Shown: positions 60,431 to 64,000 of the stretch, piece by piece
Layout of the letters: every line of letters begins with the position of its first letter
How positions within the stretch are numbered: position 1 is the stretch's first letter
NCBI GenBank assembly: GCA_022009755.1
Contig: CP091722.1
Coordinates: 194,001-258,000, forward strand
Direction: 5' to 3'
DNA length: 64,000 bases
Origin: Oscillospiraceae bacterium
Lineage (GTDB): Bacteria; Bacillota; Clostridia; Christensenellales; QALW01
The notes under the pieces: generated by a model
The model's input: only the letters and a program-made list of their open reading frames with translations
Database searches by the model: none
Told to the model about the DNA's origin: nothing
Position numbers and translations under genes: made by a program

Positions 60431-60593
60431 TTGCTGAACCGAGGGAATACGCACAGAATGCGGTATTCTCAGGCAAGGCGCTAAAGAAATAACACTGAGG
60501 CAGGGGATGTATCCTGAGCCGAGGGAATAAGCGGATATAACTGTTCTTATAATGCAATTCTACGCCTCTTTCCTTCGGAAAGGGGCGTTTTTT
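60431..60593 (+). promoter_or_regulatory. Structured leader RNA with tandem CCGAGGGAATA motif and terminator, candidate riboswitch
   Basis: First element: TTGCTGA (60431-60437) pairs with TCAGGCAA (60469-60476), an asymmetric bulge ACCGAGG, then GAATAC/GTATTC and GCA/TGC around a CAGAA loop. CCGAGGGAATA recurs at 60519-60529 after an 80-nt step. CTCAGG (60468-60473) can alternatively pair with CCTGAG (60513-60518). An intrinsic terminator closes it (60563-60573 with 60577-60587, then T6), 20 bp before the coding region. I compared by eye with TPP, cobalamin, SAM, guanidine-I, glycine, c-di-GMP and Moco consensus motifs and found no match. Confidence 0.6.
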
Positions 60594-60613
60594 GCCCGGG
60601 AAGGAGAAATTAT

Positions 60614-60913
60614 TTGCCGATGGAAAATACAGATACGGCCGTTAAAGACAAACTGCCGCAGCGTATAGGAGTAGTGGGCATAGTGCTGGAGAATCCGGCA
60701 AGCTGCTCACAGAATGTCAACAGGCTGCTCAGCCGCTATGCTTTTATTATCAAAGGACGGATGGGTTTGCCGTTCGGGGAGCATAATATCGCGGTGATAT
60801 CCCTTATAGTGCAGGGCAGTACGGACAGCATAGGGGCGCTTACGGGAAGCCTTGGTCAGATACCCGGCGTTACGGTAAAAAGCGCGCTTACATCAAAGAG
60901 CCTTGAAGAATAA
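60614..60913 (+). CDS. TM1266-family (iron-only hydrogenase system) regulator
   Basis: 99 residues, an ACT-like fold as in TM1266 proteins that accompany FeFe-hydrogenase genes. Recognisable parts are RIGVVGIVLENP, NVNRLLSRYAFIIKGRMGLPFGEHNIAVISLIVQG and TGSLGQIPGVTVKSALTSK. TTG 60614 is 7 nt from AAGGAG; ATG 60620 is a less well spaced alternative. No hydrogenase gene is in the window; here it heads an SsuABC-like transporter operon. Confidence 0.8.
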   Translation: MPMENTDTAVKDKLPQRIGVVGIVLENPASCSQNVNRLLSRYAFIIKGRMGLPFGEHNIAVISLIVQGSTDSIGALTGSLGQIPGVTVKSALTSKSLEE

Positions 60914-60945
60914 TTAAGATAAAAAACAACAAAGGGAGGAAGAAT

Positions 60946-61995
60946 ATGAAACGGTTTATCAATATCGCGGCTTTGACAATTGCACTTATTATGGCGCTTG
61001 TAACCGCCGGCTGTACGGGAGGCGGAGCAACGGCTACCGTTCCGGCGGGCACGGCTGATATTCCGACAGAGAGCGCACGGACCGAAAAACCTTATCAGCA
61101 GCGCACACAGGTACGCATAGGCGTGCTTAACGGCCCCACCGGCATGGGAGCGGTGCGGCTTATGCAGGATAACAAAGAAGAAAACACGCTTAACAGATAT
61201 GATTTCCAGCAGTTTTCCGCGCCTACGGATATTCTGCCGCTGCTTATAAAAGGAGAGCTTGATATTGCGGCGGTGCCCACAAACCTTGCGGCGACTCTGT
61301 ACAATAAAACAAAGGGCGGAGTAAAGCTGCTTGCGCTTAACACACTGGGGGTGCTTTATGTACTGAGCAGGGATGAGAGCGTAAAGTCGCTTTCTGACCT
61401 TGAAGGGCGCAAGGTTGTAATTTCCGGGCAGGGTTCAACGCCCGAGTATGCGTTTGATTATATTTTGGATTCAAACGGAATAAAGGATAAGGTAAATGTG
61501 GAGTTTGCCGCGGATCATTCCTCCCTCGTGGCCATGTGCGCAGCGGGAACGGCGGATACTGTTGTGCTGCCGGAGCCGTTTGCTACGGTGCTGCTTTCAA
61601 AAAATATAGGCTTCAACCGCTGCATTGATCTTAATAAGGAGTGGGACAGCGCAAGCCGCGGGCAAAGCATCTTCTCCATGGGCTGTCTTGTTGTAAGAGC
61701 GGAATTTGCACAGCAGCAGCCGGAGGCGGTAGCTGATTTTCTTAAGGAATACGGAAAATCCGTTGAGTATGTAAACGCAAATAACGATTCGGCGGCTCAG
61801 CTTATAAAGGAGTTCGGCATTGTGGCCGATGCCGAAATAGCCAAGGCCGCGCTGCCGCAATGCAATATAGTATGTATTGACGGACAGGATATGAAAGCCA
61901 AGACCGATGCGTTTCTTAAGCTTATGCACGGATATAATCCGCAGTCCGTAGGCGGCAGCGTACCGGGCGACGATTTTTATTACGAAGCAGAATAA
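60946..61995 (+). CDS. SsuA/NMT1-like solute-binding lipoprotein
   Basis: 349 residues. Lipobox TAGC (Cys ~23), then Thr/Ala linker and a type-II binding domain: VRIGVLNGPTGMGAVRLM, LIKGELDIAAVPTNLAATLYNK, SLSDLEGRKVVISGQGSTPEYAFDYIL, VVLPEPFATVLL. This is the family of sulfonate, nitrate, riboflavin-precursor and thiamin-pyrimidine binding proteins; which ligand is not evident. GGGAGGAAG before ATG. Followed at once by permease and ATPase genes. Confidence 0.88.
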   Translation: MKRFINIAALTIALIMALVTAGCTGGGATATVPAGTADIPTESARTEKPYQQRTQVRIGVLNGPTGMGAVRLMQDNKEENTLNRYDFQQFSAPTDILPLLIKGELDIAAVPTNLAATLYNKTKGGVKLLALNTLGVLYVLSRDESVKSLSDLEGRKVVISGQGSTPEYAFDYILDSNGIKDKVNVEFAADHSSLVAMCAAGTADTVVLPEPFATVLLSKNIGFNRCIDLNKEWDSASRGQSIFSMGCLVVRAEFAQQQPEAVADFLKEYGKSVEYVNANNDSAAQLIKEFGIVADAEIAKAALPQCNIVCIDGQDMKAKTDAFLKLMHGYNPQSVGGSVPGDDFYYEAE

Positions 61996-61999
61996 AACT

Positions 62000-62818
62000 A
62001 TGAATCAGAACAAAACCTCTGTCAAACCGGGGGGCGGCCGCGAGAGCGGCCGCAAAAAGCTTTATCGGGCGGCTGCAGTGCTTTTTTGGATAGCCGTTTG
62101 GTGGATGGCTGCCTGCATTACGGATAATGAACTGCTTCTGCCGGCTCCGCCCGCAGTTGCGGCGGAGCTGGGCAGACTGTGCGCAGACGGCGGCTTCTGG
62201 AGCAGCATAGCACTGTCCGTTTGCCGTATAGCAGCCGGCTTTGCAGCCGGCTGCATAGCCGGCTGCGCGCTTGCGGCCGTGGGAGCGCGGATTCCCTTCG
62301 TGCGCACGCTGCTTTCCCCGCTTATGACTCTGCTGCGTTCCGTGCCGGTGGCCTCATTTATAATGCTGGTAATTCTCATATTAAAGCGGGACACACTGCC
62401 GGTGTTCATCTGTTTTATTATGGTGGTGCCGCTTGTATGGAGCTCGGTGTCTATGGGGCTTGATTCGGTACCGCAGAAATATAAGGAGCTTGTGCACGCT
62501 TACCGTATGAGCGGCGCGCAGAGGATATTTCGGCTCTACCTGCCTTGGACGCTGCCGTATTTTGCGCAAGGAGCCGTAAATGCGATGGGCTTTGCCTGGA
62601 AAGCGGGCATAGCGGCGGAGGTGCTGTGCCAGCCGGCGCTGGCCGTCGGCAGCGGCATATATAACGCCAAAATCTATCTGCAAACGCCTACACTTTTTGC
62701 ATGGACGGCCGTTGTGGTGGTTCTCAGTCTTGTGCTTGAGAAATTGCTGGAAAGCCTGCTTGCAAATATCAGGAGAAACAGAAGGTATGATACTGAAGGA
62801 TCTGAGCGTAACGCTTGA
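62000..62818 (+). CDS. SsuC-like ABC transporter permease
   Basis: 272 residues, six TMs (LYRAAAVLFWIAVWWMAACI first), with the EAA-type loop YRMSGAQRIFRLYLPWTLPYFAQGAVNAMGFAWKAGIAAEVL typical of the SsuC/TauC family. It starts 4 bp after the binding-protein stop and its 3' end overlaps the ATPase start. A GC-rich direct-repeat-like stretch (CAGCCGGCTTTGCAGCCGGC at ~62230) encodes part of TM3. Confidence 0.9.
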   Translation: MNQNKTSVKPGGGRESGRKKLYRAAAVLFWIAVWWMAACITDNELLLPAPPAVAAELGRLCADGGFWSSIALSVCRIAAGFAAGCIAGCALAAVGARIPFVRTLLSPLMTLLRSVPVASFIMLVILILKRDTLPVFICFIMVVPLVWSSVSMGLDSVPQKYKELVHAYRMSGAQRIFRLYLPWTLPYFAQGAVNAMGFAWKAGIAAEVLCQPALAVGSGIYNAKIYLQTPTLFAWTAVVVVLSLVLEKLLESLLANIRRNRRYDTEGSERNA

Positions 62819-63330
62819 TGCGGCAAATAATAGATCGCCTGTCCTTTGAGGCGGAGGGCGGCGTATGGGCGATAATGGCGCCTTCCGGAGCCGGAAAAAC
62901 CACTCTGCTGCGTGCAATAGCAGGGCTTATTCCTTATGAGGGCAAGGTGGAGGGGGCGGGAAAGGTTACGCTGCTTTTTCAGGATGATCGCCTTTTTCCG
63001 TGGCTAACGGCGTTAGATAATGCCGCTCTGTTTTGCAGAGACCGGGAAAAAGCGGCCGGACTGCTTGAAAAGCTGGGCCTTGGAAAATATGCGGACATGC
63101 TTCCCTGCAAACTCAGCGGAGGAATGCAGAGAAGGGTGAGCATTGCCGCGTGGCTTTCGGTTGACGGAGATACGCTGCTTATGGATGAGCCCACAAGAGG
63201 TCTGGATGACGCATGGGCTCACAGAGTGATGATGCTTGCACGGGAGCACGCAAGGGGAAAGCTGCTGCTTTTCACTACTCATTCCTCCGATATAGCCGCG
63301 CGCTTTGCAGACGGAATAATTACATTGTGA
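62787..63330 (+). CDS. SsuB-like ABC transporter ATPase, short (frame break near 62818)
   Basis: About 181 residues, shorter than usual (~240). Walker A APSGAGKTT, Q-loop FQDDRLFPWLTALDNAALF, signature LSGGMQRRVSIAAWLS, Walker B LLMDEPTRGLDD, H-loop FTTHSSD. The N terminus in the alternate frame (ATG 62787, MILKDLSVTLD) matches the family start with GGAG upstream; the rest is in another frame, implying one extra or two missing bases at ~62816-62820 (giving DGRQIIDRLSFEAEGG). It overlaps the permease by 32 nt. The C-terminal part after the H-loop is cut short, which is common in this subfamily. Confidence 0.8.
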
Positions 63331-63382
63331 TAATATTTCTGCCGATAATGCGGATGTTGGTTTGCCGCAATAACGGCAATGG

Positions 63383-63937
63383 CTATTTTTCAGGAATATA
63401 ACGCTTGAAAAAGCTCTCCTGCTCACGGGAAAAACCCCGTGGGCTTTTTGTTTTTGCCGTTTCACATTCGCAGCCGTCATTAAGATTGTTGAGGTTATCA
63501 TCAAAATTGTCCGCGCAGCCGCAGCCATTGGATGTAGGGGCGAACCCGGCGCTTTTGCAGGAGTCAAAGGGCGGCGAAACAGCGTTTTGACAGGAAGCAA
63601 GACAAAGCAGCAGGGAAAGCGGGTCGAAGGAGCCTGCGGAGCCCTTTGATATTAAAGCGGACAGCAGATTTGCAGTGCTTCTGCTTTCCGCGCTGCCCAG
63701 AAGCTCGCACAGCGCAGACAGTACGGCATCGTTTCCGGCATTTTCCCGCCCGCAGCTGCCGCAGGCTTCGGGCGCGGCGCAGTGCTCCTGCCGGTCTTCG
63801 CAGGAAAAGTATGCGTTAAAGGCGGCAAGCGCACGCCGCACGGTGTACGGCAGGACGGGCAGCATATCGGCAAAGAGAGGATAATCCCTGAAAAGCAAGT
63901 ATGCAATTATCAATTGTAAGGCTTCCAGATGCAGCAC
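63383..63937 (-). CDS. Hypothetical Cys-containing protein
   Basis: 184 residues from the GTG at 63937; the true start is uncertain because GGGAGG lies too close to that GTG. N-terminal ~45 residues are helical (LHLEALQLIIAYLLFRDYPLFADML); the middle contains CAAPEACGSCGREN and LLLCLASCQNA; the tail is Asn/Asp-rich (NFDDNLNNLNDGCECET). No family recognised. It is convergent with the transporter operon. Confidence 0.5.
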   Translation of the reverse strand: MLHLEALQLIIAYLLFRDYPLFADMLPVLPYTVRRALAAFNAYFSCEDRQEHCAAPEACGSCGRENAGNDAVLSALCELLGSAESRSTANLLSALISKGSAGSFDPLSLLLCLASCQNAVSPPFDSCKSAGFAPTSNGCGCADNFDDNLNNLNDGCECETAKTKSPRGFSREQESFFKRYIPEK

Positions 63938-64000
63938 CTCCCACGGCGGATATTTATAAAGCGGTCTTTTGAATATGCGGTTTTGTATACTATATGCCGC

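Noticed and set aside
62225..62275. Repeated GCAGCCGGCT-type units as a regulatory repeat
   Set aside because: They lie inside the permease gene and encode an Ala/Gly/Cys-rich membrane helix in frame.

Overview
The window is a stretch of chromosome from a low-to-moderate-GC Gram-positive anaerobe, most likely a gut-type Clostridia/Christensenellales member. The evidence is the classic Firmicutes order ftsK/spoIIIE-rimO-pgsA-cinA-recA, the ylmE-sepF-divIVA division cluster, infC-rpmI-rplT with a terminator-type leader, strong AAGGAGG ribosome binding sites, many lipobox lipoproteins, and several TTGACA/TATAAT-type promoters with 17-bp spacing. There is no CRISPR array, insertion sequence or intact prophage.

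Layout. 1-9747: recG end, an acetyltransferase, ftsK, rimO, pgsA, cinA, recA and a reverse-strand FAD reductase. 9906-14762: isocitrate dehydrogenase, a SEC-C protein, lepA and hemW. 14946-22788: one very large cyclic beta-1,2-glucan synthase gene. 23034-23468: five tRNAs (Gly, Arg, His, Gln, Lys). 23989-32024: an oligopeptide-type ABC transporter operon whose components all depart from standard architecture. 32199-37534: an ApbE-like protein, a membrane-anchored XRE regulator, an orphan holin, an ABC-2 exporter and tRNA-Pro. 37695-48301: cell division genes, a surface protein, lspA-rluD, infC-rpmI-rplT, an SpoU methyltransferase, yebC and proA. 48522-57754: a GH71/99-like lipoprotein, a Cys-rich small protein, a heterodimeric ABC exporter and a DUF4846 lipoprotein. 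58010-63937: a PucR-type regulator, a CtpA protease, and a leader RNA followed by a TM1266-family regulator and an SsuABC-like transporter.

A critical caveat for any reader: at least 23 reading-frame breaks interrupt 16 genes here, including recA, lepA, rimO, sepF and ftsK. Sixteen breaks are repaired by adding back one base, nearly always to a short homopolymer. The other seven need one base removed or two added. The pattern points to sequence or assembly error rather than real mutation or programmed frameshifting, so interrupted genes are given below as single CDS spans with each break located.

The most novel material is the Opp-like operon (a solute-binding protein that looks circularly permuted, a permease with a large extracytoplasmic insertion, one ATPase with a ~220-residue charged insertion and one with C-terminal membrane helices) and the structured leader at 60431-60593, which matches no riboswitch class I recognise.
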